Source: an uncultured Pelagibacteraceae bacterium
Lineage (GTDB): Bacteria; Pseudomonadota; Alphaproteobacteria; Pelagibacterales; Pelagibacteraceae
DNA length: 64,000 nt
Direction: 5' to 3'
Assembly: GCA_902582235.1 (NCBI GenBank)
Contig: CACHQX010000001.1
Location: forward strand, 16,768 to 80,767
The position numbers were made by a program, and so were the translations under genes. A model generated the notes under the pieces. The model searched no databases. It saw only the letters and a program-made list of their open reading frames with translations, and was not told the DNA's origin. Below, piece by piece: positions 50,700-58,597 of this stretch (positions are counted from its first letter, which is position 1; every line of letters starts with the position of its first letter).

Positions 50700-51497
50700 A
50701 TGAGTGATTTAGTTTCTCAAAATCTAAATATGATCTTTAAATCTCCAAAAGGAGAAACTGTTCATGCATTAAAAGATTTAAATTTCACAATCAAAAAAGG
50801 AGAACTATTAACAGTTCTTGGTCCATCAGGATGTGGAAAAACAACTTTACTAAATATTGCAGCTGGTTTTATTAGACCTACATCAGGAACGATTACTTTG
50901 GGTTCAAATGAAATAAATGGTCCTGGAGTTGATAGAGGAATGGTATTTCAACAAGGAGCTTTGTTTGAATGGTTAACAGTTTCTGAAAATGTAAACTTTG
51001 GATTAAGAATGAAAAAAAAAGATCCAGGTGAAACTCAAAAAAAAGTTGATGAGTGGTTAGAAATAGTTGGTTTAAAAGGTTTTGGAAATACTCCTACTTA
51101 TCAATTATCAGGTGGTATGCAGCAAAGAGTGGCGCTTGCAAGATGTTTAATTAATGATCCTGATTTAATTTTAATGGATGAACCTTTAGGTGCATTAGAT
51201 GCTTTAACTAGAGAAAAAATGCAATCACTTGTTTTAAAAATTTGGAAAGAAACTGGAAAAACAATTATTCTAATAACTCACTCAGTTGAGGAAGCTTTAT
51301 TATTAGGTGAAAGATTATATGTAATGGCGCCAAGGCCAGGTAGAATACATAAAGAATACAAACTTCCATTTGCAGAAATGGGACTTAAAGAAGATTTAAG
51401 AGAAATTAAAAAAAATAAAGAATTTTCATCAAAACGAGAGGAAATCCTATCCATGATATGGAACATGGAAGAAGAAATAATGGGGAAAGATAATTAA
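50700..51497 (+). CDS. tauB: taurine-type ABC transporter, ATP-binding protein
   Basis: This is a 265-residue ABC ATPase. VLGPSGCGKTTLLNIAAGF is Walker A, VFQQGALFEWLTVSENV the Q-loop with the following segment, YQLSGGMQQRVALAR the ABC signature, and LILMDEPLGALDALTRE Walker B with the D-loop. LITHSVEEALLLGERLYVM has the H-loop. The sequence belongs to the TauB/SsuB/NrtD type. It abuts tauC with no gap and lies behind the terminator following tauA. Confidence 0.93.
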   Translation: MSDLVSQNLNMIFKSPKGETVHALKDLNFTIKKGELLTVLGPSGCGKTTLLNIAAGFIRPTSGTITLGSNEINGPGVDRGMVFQQGALFEWLTVSENVNFGLRMKKKDPGETQKKVDEWLEIVGLKGFGNTPTYQLSGGMQQRVALARCLINDPDLILMDEPLGALDALTREKMQSLVLKIWKETGKTIILITHSVEEALLLGERLYVMAPRPGRIHKEYKLPFAEMGLKEDLREIKKNKEFSSKREEILSMIWNMEEEIMGKDN

Positions 51498-53423
51498 ATG
51501 TTTACCCAATTTATTACAATACTAATACTGGTATCTATTGTTGGATGTATTCTTTATGGAAGAAGATTAATTCGAACAGAAAAAGTTGACGCTGTATTTG
51601 GTAACCCTGAAAGAGCTAAAGGTGGAACGCATTGGATTATTGTTGGGAGCAGTGCGATACTATTAATTTGGTTATATTATTCTTGGGATATAGCAAAAGG
51701 TTTTTATCCTAAATCTGCTAATGAATTGTGCCAAGTTGCTAAAGTAAATGAATCTCTTTTAGGTTTAAAGTATCAATTTCCAATAGAAGAAAGAGAATTT
51801 AAAAGTACTTCAATAATAAAAATTGAAAATAAAAACCTTCAAATAATCACTAACGAAATACAAAGCTCCCCAGACTTAAGTAGTCCACAGAAAACAACTT
51901 TAGTAGGATTTATCAACGAGACGAGACAGTTAATTCCATTACTAACGAACGAAAATTTAATGGAAACAGATACAAAAATTCAGATTAAAGAGATGACTGA
52001 AGAAATAAGGCTTTTAACTTCGAACTTTAAAAAGAACGATTACCCATTTGAAACTGATGAACAAAAAAATGAAAGATTAAAAGCAGTATCTGAAGAAGGT
52101 GGTTGGGGTATTACAAAAGTTCAATCTGGTACTGGTTCAATAGAAAACACAATTGAAGTTCCTTTAGTCCCAGCTACTAATAAAGGTCTTAAATTTGATG
52201 CTGCTGCAAAAGAACTTGAGATTATAAATGATAAATTCTTTAAGTTAAGAAATCATAATCCACAATTTAAAAATTCTATTAAAGCTTTAAAGGATAAAAT
52301 TAAAGAATATAGAGGTGGCTTAGACGATACAGAAGAAGTAGCTTCTACCTTTGCCAAAAATATTGTTAAAATTGCAAGAAGAATAGAGTTTGCAAGTATT
52401 TATCCGCCTAATGCTCTCAATGAAATGCAAAAAGCAATTGTTGAATTCGATAATGTTCAAAAATCTGAACAAGGCGGATTACGATTTGTAGATATGTTTT
52501 TATTTCCTGCGGGAACAATTGTATCAAGTGGAACAAGTTGTTCTGAACAGGGTTCTGGAAGATGGTTACCTAAACCATCAGATACTCTTAATAAATTTAT
52601 CTTAATGTCAAAACCAAGCGTCGGTTACAAAAATATACCTTTACTTTGGATTGATATGATGGATGTAAGTAAAATAATTGGATTTATTTTACCAGATTGG
52701 ATTGCTGACGTTCTTCCAGGGGAATACCCTATTCATACCAAAGACGGTGTAGTTGAACAGAACTTTAAAGGTAGAGTTCTTAAAGTTGTAACAGGAGATT
52801 TTAAATTATTTAAAATTCCTGTTCCTTATGGACACATTTGGGATTCATTTTTAAGAGTATTTTTAGGACTTATCTTTGGAATTTTAATTGGAGTTCCACT
52901 TGGATTGTTTATGGGTTTAAATAGATTTGCTAAAGGTTTCTTTGATCCTTTAATTGAACTTTACAGACCTGTGCCACCATTAGCATGGGCTCCTCTAATC
53001 ATTTCAGTTCTAGGTATAGACAATACAGGAAAAGTGTTTTTATTGTTTATGGTCTCATTATCAATCATGATTATTTCTGCACGAGCTGGTGCATCAGGAA
53101 CACAACTATCAAAAATTCATGCAGCTCATTCACTTGGTGCATCCAAAAAACAAATTTTAAGATACGTAATCTTTCCTAATTCTTTACCAGAAATTCTCAC
53201 AGGAATTAGAGTGGCGGTTGGTATGTGTTGGGGAACTCTTGTTGCAGCAGAATTTTTAGCAGGTACTACAGGAATTGGATTTGTTGAAAATGTCGCAAAA
53301 AAATATTTCCAATATGAAGTTATTTGGATAACAATTTTCATTATGGGTATGCTGGGACTATTATTCGACGTTACATTAAGAAAAATAATAGATAAAACTA
53401 TTCCATGGCGTGGAAAAGGTTAA
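51498..53423 (+). CDS. tauC: taurine-type ABC permease with a large N-terminal extension
   Basis: Only the last 200 or so of 641 residues form a normal TauC permease: IWDSFLRVFLGLIFGILIGVP, then VPPLAWAPLIISVLGI and the EAA loop AAHSLGASKKQILRYVIFP, ending with IWITIFIMGMLGLLFDVTLR. TauC is normally about 275 residues. The extra 440 start with two membrane helices (about 4-22 and 46-64) followed by a soluble, partly coiled-coil stretch that should lie in the periplasm. It may interact with TauA or the substrate. There is no frameshift or stop, so this is a genuine long form. It overlaps the next gene by 19 bases. Confidence 0.88.
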   Translation: MFTQFITILILVSIVGCILYGRRLIRTEKVDAVFGNPERAKGGTHWIIVGSSAILLIWLYYSWDIAKGFYPKSANELCQVAKVNESLLGLKYQFPIEEREFKSTSIIKIENKNLQIITNEIQSSPDLSSPQKTTLVGFINETRQLIPLLTNENLMETDTKIQIKEMTEEIRLLTSNFKKNDYPFETDEQKNERLKAVSEEGGWGITKVQSGTGSIENTIEVPLVPATNKGLKFDAAAKELEIINDKFFKLRNHNPQFKNSIKALKDKIKEYRGGLDDTEEVASTFAKNIVKIARRIEFASIYPPNALNEMQKAIVEFDNVQKSEQGGLRFVDMFLFPAGTIVSSGTSCSEQGSGRWLPKPSDTLNKFILMSKPSVGYKNIPLLWIDMMDVSKIIGFILPDWIADVLPGEYPIHTKDGVVEQNFKGRVLKVVTGDFKLFKIPVPYGHIWDSFLRVFLGLIFGILIGVPLGLFMGLNRFAKGFFDPLIELYRPVPPLAWAPLIISVLGIDNTGKVFLLFMVSLSIMIISARAGASGTQLSKIHAAHSLGASKKQILRYVIFPNSLPEILTGIRVAVGMCWGTLVAAEFLAGTTGIGFVENVAKKYFQYEVIWITIFIMGMLGLLFDVTLRKIIDKTIPWRGKG

Positions 53424-54466
53424 TTCTATTTTTATTTATATTTTCAGTATCAGCTGAAGCAACAGAATTTAAAATAAATAAAATTGCAGATTTAGATGCT
53501 CCTTGGGGCTCAACTTTCATATCTGATAAAGAATTATTGATTACTGAGAAGTCAGGTAAAATTAAATTAATAGAATTGAGCGCTGGAAATGTTTCTGAAG
53601 TAATTCATAATCTTAAAATATTAGAGGACGGTCAAGGAGGTTTATTAGATATTTTATATAAAGATGATGTTGTTTTTGTTAGCTACTCAGAGGATCACGG
53701 AAAATTTAAATCTACTACTTCTATTGCAAGAGCAAATTTAGATAGAGGTGAATTAAAATTTGATAATATATTTGTTGCTCAACCTCCTATTAATTCAGGT
53801 TATCATTTTGGTTCTAGGCTAGCAATTAAAGATGAGTTTCTTTTTGCATCCGTTGGCGAAAGAGGTCAAGGGATGATAGCGCAAGATCCAACTCAACATC
53901 CCGGCAGTATAATAAGAATAAAATTGGATGGAAGTATTCCAAAAGATAATCCTAAATTTATAGACAAAAAAGATTGGTTACCCGAAATATTTCAAATTGG
54001 TGTAAGAAACCCACAAGGTTTAACGGTATCTCCTTTTGATCAAAAAATTTATGCAAGTAATCACGGAGCAAAGGGTGGTGACTGGTTTGGAGAAATTAAG
54101 AAGAGTGAAAATTATGGATGGAAAATATTAGGTTGGGGTGGAACAAATTATAGTGGAACTAAGATAGGACCAAAATGGATGCCTGGTTACACAAAAGCTA
54201 TTAAATATTGGGTTCCTTCAATTGCAACAAGTGCAATAACAATTTATAAAGGTAATGAATTTAAAGAATGGAATGGTCAAGCATTAGTAACATCTTTAAA
54301 AGATATGTCTTTAAGAAAGCTTGATTTTTCTGACACAAAAAATGTGCGAGAAGAAATTATATTTCAAAATCAAATTGGAAGAATTAGAGATATTCAGGTT
54401 CATCCCGTCAATGGAAAGATTTATTTTCTTGGTCAGGACGGTTTATGGTTAATGGAAAAAAACTAA
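53405..54466 (+). CDS. PQQ-type aldose/sugar dehydrogenase (GSDH family)
   Basis: This is a 353-residue secreted beta-propeller enzyme. It starts with a signal peptide (MAWKRLILFLFIFSVSAEA). LDAPWGSTFISDKELLITEKSGKI, FGSRLAIKDEFLFASVGERG, GVRNPQGLTVSPFDQKIYASNHGAKGGDWFGEI and NYGWKILGWG are hallmarks of the soluble aldose dehydrogenase (YliI/Asd-like) group. These use PQQ, which such a small genome may have to import. It overlaps tauC by 19 bases and the Ldh2 gene by 22, so it is part of the tau transcript. Substrate unknown. Confidence 0.87.
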   Translation: MAWKRLILFLFIFSVSAEATEFKINKIADLDAPWGSTFISDKELLITEKSGKIKLIELSAGNVSEVIHNLKILEDGQGGLLDILYKDDVVFVSYSEDHGKFKSTTSIARANLDRGELKFDNIFVAQPPINSGYHFGSRLAIKDEFLFASVGERGQGMIAQDPTQHPGSIIRIKLDGSIPKDNPKFIDKKDWLPEIFQIGVRNPQGLTVSPFDQKIYASNHGAKGGDWFGEIKKSENYGWKILGWGGTNYSGTKIGPKWMPGYTKAIKYWVPSIATSAITIYKGNEFKEWNGQALVTSLKDMSLRKLDFSDTKNVREEIIFQNQIGRIRDIQVHPVNGKIYFLGQDGLWLMEKN

Positions 54467-55464
54467 AAAAAATTCTTATTCAAATTTTCAAAAAACGAGG
54501 ACTAAGTATATCTCATGCAACAATAAGTGCTGATGCTTTAATCAATGCTGAGTATGTGGGTGCATATGGTCATGGTATTTCAAGACTAAAAATGTATTGT
54601 GATAGAATAAAGAAAAAAGTAATTAATCCAAAGCCAAAGATAAAGATTAAGAAAATATCTAACTCCATATCTTTTATTGATGCAAACAATTCAATTGGAT
54701 TTGTAGCTGCAGATACTGCTATTAAAACTTTAATAAAAAATACAAAAAAAACAGGAATTGGATTAGTTGGAGTTAAAAACTCAGGTCATTATGGCTTGTC
54801 AGGTTATTACGTTGAACAAGCAGTAAAAAAAAACTTAATGGTTTGGTGTTTTACTAATGCTCCGCCTGCAGTTGCACCTTATGGGGCAAAAAAGACTTTG
54901 TTTGGGACTAATCCAATTTGTTTTGGAACTCCTTCAGGAGGAAATGTTCCATTTATTTTAGACTCATCTGTTTCAATGATTAACAGAGGTATTATAAGAG
55001 TTGCTGCAAGACTTGGTAAAAAAATTCCAGTTGGTGTTGCCTTAGATAAAAGTGGAAACCCCACCACAGATGCTAAAAAAGCTTTAAAGGGAGTTCAGCT
55101 TCCAATCGCAGGCTTTAGAGGATCAGGACTTGCATGGATGGTTGATATTTTAAGTGGAGTAATTACTGGAGCTGCTCACGGTGGAAAGGTTAGAGACCCA
55201 TTCGATGATTTTAGAGGACCACAAAACGTCGGACATTTATTTTTAGCTATTAAGCCTAGCATCTTTATTGGGAAAAATTATATCAAAAGAATAAAAGAAA
55301 ATATAAGAATTATAAAAAAACTTCCGCGAGCAAAAGGTTTTGCCTCAATTTCTTATCCAGGGGAAAATAAAGCAAGAAGATTTTCAAAAAACTCTAAAAA
55401 GAAAATTAATTTACCGAGAGAAATAAAGAAAGATTTAGAAAAATTAATTAGCGCTTCTTCTTAA
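54445..55464 (+). CDS. Ldh2/malate-L-sulfolactate dehydrogenase family oxidoreductase
   Basis: The 339-residue NAD(P)-dependent 2-hydroxyacid dehydrogenase is of the Ldh2 (YlbC/ComC) fold, not the Rossmann lactate dehydrogenase type. HGISRLKMYCDRI, VGVKNSGHYGLSGYYVEQA with the active-site His, and KKTLFGTNPICFGTPSGG are typical. Family substrates include malate, lactate, ureidoglycolate and, for ComC, (R)-sulfolactate. Its place in the tau transcript, close to an hpsN-like gene, makes sulfolactate a reasonable candidate, but this is inference. It overlaps the convergent BASS gene by 21 bases. Confidence 0.86.
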   Translation: MVNGKKLKKILIQIFKKRGLSISHATISADALINAEYVGAYGHGISRLKMYCDRIKKKVINPKPKIKIKKISNSISFIDANNSIGFVAADTAIKTLIKNTKKTGIGLVGVKNSGHYGLSGYYVEQAVKKNLMVWCFTNAPPAVAPYGAKKTLFGTNPICFGTPSGGNVPFILDSSVSMINRGIIRVAARLGKKIPVGVALDKSGNPTTDAKKALKGVQLPIAGFRGSGLAWMVDILSGVITGAAHGGKVRDPFDDFRGPQNVGHLFLAIKPSIFIGKNYIKRIKENIRIIKKLPRAKGFASISYPGENKARRFSKNSKKKINLPREIKKDLEKLISASS

Positions 55465-56298
55465 TAAAAATACAAAAGTAAATCCAGTTATATACATTAT
55501 AAGTGCATAAGCACCAGTTGGTATTGCAAATAATATATCAGAGCCAAAAATTTGTGTAGAAACAAACAGTGCTAAAGTTCCATTTTGTAAGCCACACTCT
55601 AAAGCAATACACTTAAGTTGTTTAACGCCTGATGCAAAAATTTTACCAAGATAAAACGCAATTATCATCATGGTAACATTTAAAAGTAAGGCAATAAGAC
55701 CTGCTTGTTTCAATAAATTTATTAGGTTTTCTCTTTCTTCATAAAACGCAGCAAAGAAAAAAATTGCAAACAATACAATGTTGAGTTTATTAAATATTTC
55801 TACTTTTGAAGCTACAAAATTTTCTGCAAATTTTCTTATAATCATTCCTAATATAACTGGCACAGTAACAACTAAAAACATCTTAATTGCGATACCAATC
55901 ATTGATATATTTTCTGCAATATTTGTAATTCCAAACAAATCAGCAGATGTAAAAATTATAAAAGGGACTGTAATAATACTTAATAAACTTATTATCGCTG
56001 TTAAAGAAATTGATAATGCTACATCCCCGTCAGCAAATTTAGTCATAATGTTTGAGGTAACTCCTCCTGGTGCTGCTGCAATAATCATTACACCAATTGC
56101 GATTTCAGGAGGTGTTTTTAAAATCATAATTAATAAGTAAGCAACGAGCGGAAGAATTATTAACTGTGAAACAAAACCAACAATAAAATCTTTAGGTGTT
56201 TTTAGTACTCTTGTAAAATCTTCAAGTTTTAAACCTAATCCTAAACCAAGCATTATTAATGCAAGGATTATCGGTGTTATTTTTGTTACGATTTCCAC
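55444..56298 (-). CDS. bile acid:sodium symporter (BASS) family transporter, copy 2
   Basis: This is a 284-residue membrane protein with nine or ten helices. MLGLGLGLKLEDFTRVLKTPKD, AAPGGVTSNIMTKFADGDVALSISL with the crossover SN motif, and ALECGLQNGTLALFVSTQIFG are BASS elements. It differs clearly from the copy at 42 kb. Flanked by the Ldh2 gene and the pta-like gene, it may carry an organic anion used by those enzymes. It is encoded against the direction of both neighbours and has its own start region of about 68 bases shared with pta. Confidence 0.87.
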   Translation of the reverse strand: MEIVTKITPIILALIMLGLGLGLKLEDFTRVLKTPKDFIVGFVSQLIILPLVAYLLIMILKTPPEIAIGVMIIAAAPGGVTSNIMTKFADGDVALSISLTAIISLLSIITVPFIIFTSADLFGITNIAENISMIGIAIKMFLVVTVPVILGMIIRKFAENFVASKVEIFNKLNIVLFAIFFFAAFYEERENLINLLKQAGLIALLLNVTMMIIAFYLGKIFASGVKQLKCIALECGLQNGTLALFVSTQIFGSDILFAIPTGAYALIMYITGFTFVFLLRRSAN

Positions 56299-56366
56299 TC
56301 TTTATATTACCACAAATATGCTCAAATTCCTTTATACTCATTATAAAAACAAATATAAGATTTTAA

Positions 56367-57278
56367 ATGATTTCAGATAAGCAAATAGTGTGTCCGAACA
56401 ATCTTTTGGATGCAGCTAGCAAAAAGAAGGGAGTTAGTGCAGCAATTGTCAATGCTGGAAAGCCTTTGCCTATGCTTTCAGTCATGGACGCTGTTAAAGA
56501 AAATTTGATTAAACCAATTTTTATAGGGGATAAAGAACAAATTCAAAATTGTGCTGAAGAAATTAAATTTGATATTTCTCAATATGAAATTATTCATGAG
56601 CCAGTGGAAAATAATACTGCAATTGTAGCCGCTAAATTAGCAAAAACAGGAAAGATAAAAATTATTGTTAAAGGTCATATTCATACAGATATATTAATGA
56701 AGGAGGTTTTAAAAAGAGAATATCAGCTTTTAGGAAAAACTAGGCTTAGTCATATATGGCATATGACATTAGACAAAGAGGACAAACCTCTAATAATAAC
56801 TGATGGTGCTTTAAATGTTTTACCTAACGTTAAAACTAAGATGCATATTTTAAAGAATGTAATAAATTTTTCTAAGAGAATTGGAAATAATAGACCTAAA
56901 GTTGCAGTCTTATCTGCCACAGAAGAAGTTCTTGATAGTATACAAAGTTCAATGGAAGCAAAAGAAATTACTGAATTATCAAAAAAAGAAAATTTAGATG
57001 CAGATGTTTTTGGTCCACTAGCATTTGATAACAGTATCTCAAAAAAATCAGCTTCTATTAAAGGAATTAAAAATATTGTTGCAGGTGATGCTGATGTTTT
57101 ATTGGTTCCAAGTGTTGAGGCAGGAAATGCATTGGTTAAAATGATGATATATTTTATGGGAGCGTGCGCAGCAGGAGTTGTAGTTGGTGGGAAAGTTCCT
57201 GTAGTTATTACAAGTAGATCGGATGAGGCAGTTGCAAGATTAGCTTCTATAGCTGCAGCAGTAGTTGCATTAGATTAA
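56367..57278 (+). CDS. phosphate acetyl/butyryltransferase family protein
   Basis: This 303-residue protein of the PTA_PTB family resembles the short Pta types. IIVKGHIHTDILMKEVL lies near the active site, LIITDGALNVLPNVKTKMHIL follows, and ADVLLVPSVEAGNALVKMMIYF with GKVPVVITSRSDEAVARLASIA are the CoA-site signatures. It converts acetyl phosphate (or butyryl phosphate) to the acyl-CoA. In taurine degraders Pta follows Xsc, which releases acetyl phosphate. Xsc is not in this window, so the pairing is only suggested. It is 23 bases ahead of the hpsN-like gene. Confidence 0.84.
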   Translation: MISDKQIVCPNNLLDAASKKKGVSAAIVNAGKPLPMLSVMDAVKENLIKPIFIGDKEQIQNCAEEIKFDISQYEIIHEPVENNTAIVAAKLAKTGKIKIIVKGHIHTDILMKEVLKREYQLLGKTRLSHIWHMTLDKEDKPLIITDGALNVLPNVKTKMHILKNVINFSKRIGNNRPKVAVLSATEEVLDSIQSSMEAKEITELSKKENLDADVFGPLAFDNSISKKSASIKGIKNIVAGDADVLLVPSVEAGNALVKMMIYFMGACAAGVVVGGKVPVVITSRSDEAVARLASIAAAVVALD

Positions 57279-57301
57279 GAATGAAATATAAATTTATATA
57301 A

Positions 57302-58588
57302 ATGACAATTAAATATTTAAAAAAAGCAACTAAAACTGCTTCAACGGATGACACTAAAACAAAAGAGATTGTACAAAATCTTTTAAAAGAACTTGAAAAA
57401 TCAAAAGAAGAAGGTTGTAAAGAATTAACAAAAAAGTTTGACAAATACGATGGTGAAATAATTGTTTCTAAAGAAAAAATTGAAGATATTAAAAAGAAAT
57501 TAGATAAAAAGACTAAGGACGATATTAAGTTTTCTTATGATAGAGTTAAAAAATTTGCTGAAGCTCAATTAAAAAATTATGGGAAAGATTTTGAAGTAGA
57601 ACTTTCAAATGGATTATATGCTGGACAAAAACTAGTACCAGTAAATACAGCTGGATGTTATATACCCGGTGGTAGATATGCGCACATTGCTTCAGCTGTG
57701 ATGAGTGTAACTACTGCAAAAGTAGCTGGAGTAAAAAACATTATCGCATGCAGTCCACCAAAAGAAAATATAGGCGCCCACCCTTCTATAATTTATACGG
57801 CTGACTTATGTGGTGCAGATGTAATTTTAAATCTAGGTGGTGTGCCAGCTATAGCTGCAATGACTTATGGTTTATTTGGTAATGCGCCTGCAGATATTTT
57901 AGTTGGACCTGGAAATCAATTTGTTGCTGAAGCTAAAAGAATTTTATTCGGTAAAGTTGGTATAGATTTATTTGCTGGACCAACAGAGATTGGAATTATA
58001 GCTGATGAAACAGCAGATCCGGAGATTGTTGCGGTTGACTTAGTAGGACAAGCAGAACATGGTTACAACTCACCAGCATGGCTATACACAACAAGTCGAA
58101 AGTTGGCTGATGCTGTAATGAAAAGAGTTCCTGAATTAATTGAAGAATTACCAGAGGTGCCAAGATTAAGTGCTGAAGCAGCATGGAGAGATTATGGTGA
58201 AGTTATTTTATGTGATACTGATGAGGAAATGGTCAAGGTAAGTGATGATTATGCGCCTGAACATTTAGAACTACAGACAAAAGACTTAAAATGGTTCCAC
58301 GAAAGATTAAAAAATTACGGATCATTATTTATAGGTGAAGAAACTACTGTTGCATACGGTGACAAATGTTCTGGTACAAACCACATATTGCCTACTAAGG
58401 GAGCTGGAAAATATACTGGTGGTTTATTTGTAGGTAAATTTATTAAAACATTAAGTTTTCAAAGAATGACTAAAGAGTCTACAAAAGAAGTTGGTGCTGC
58501 TGCTGCTAGAATTTCAAGATATGAAGGTATGGAAGCGCATGCAAGAACTGGTGATGTAAGGCTTAGAAAATACGGTTATTCAAATTAA
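57302..58588 (+). CDS. hpsN: histidinol dehydrogenase-family enzyme, probably sulfopropanediol 3-dehydrogenase
   Basis: The 428-residue protein has the HisD fold: ADILVGPGNQFVAEAKRILFG, zinc ligands in LVGQAEHGYNS and near the end in RYEGMEAHARTGDVRL, and EETTVAYGDKCSGTNHILPT. Several segments match my memory of HpsN rather than biosynthetic HisD: LYAGQKLVPVNTAGCYIPGGRYAHIASAVMSVTTAKVAGV is one, quoted in part. HpsN oxidises (R)-2,3-dihydroxypropane-1-sulfonate to sulfolactate. No other histidine genes are nearby, whereas sulfonate-type genes are. It is co-transcribed with the pta-like gene. HisD remains the main alternative. Confidence 0.78.
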   Translation: MTIKYLKKATKTASTDDTKTKEIVQNLLKELEKSKEEGCKELTKKFDKYDGEIIVSKEKIEDIKKKLDKKTKDDIKFSYDRVKKFAEAQLKNYGKDFEVELSNGLYAGQKLVPVNTAGCYIPGGRYAHIASAVMSVTTAKVAGVKNIIACSPPKENIGAHPSIIYTADLCGADVILNLGGVPAIAAMTYGLFGNAPADILVGPGNQFVAEAKRILFGKVGIDLFAGPTEIGIIADETADPEIVAVDLVGQAEHGYNSPAWLYTTSRKLADAVMKRVPELIEELPEVPRLSAEAAWRDYGEVILCDTDEEMVKVSDDYAPEHLELQTKDLKWFHERLKNYGSLFIGEETTVAYGDKCSGTNHILPTKGAGKYTGGLFVGKFIKTLSFQRMTKESTKEVGAAAARISRYEGMEAHARTGDVRLRKYGYSN

Positions 58589-58597
58589 AAGTTCATT

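Noticed and set aside
55778-56140. 120-residue plus-strand ORF opposite the second BASS gene
   Set aside because: Antisense shadow with no family resemblance; the minus-strand gene is well supported.
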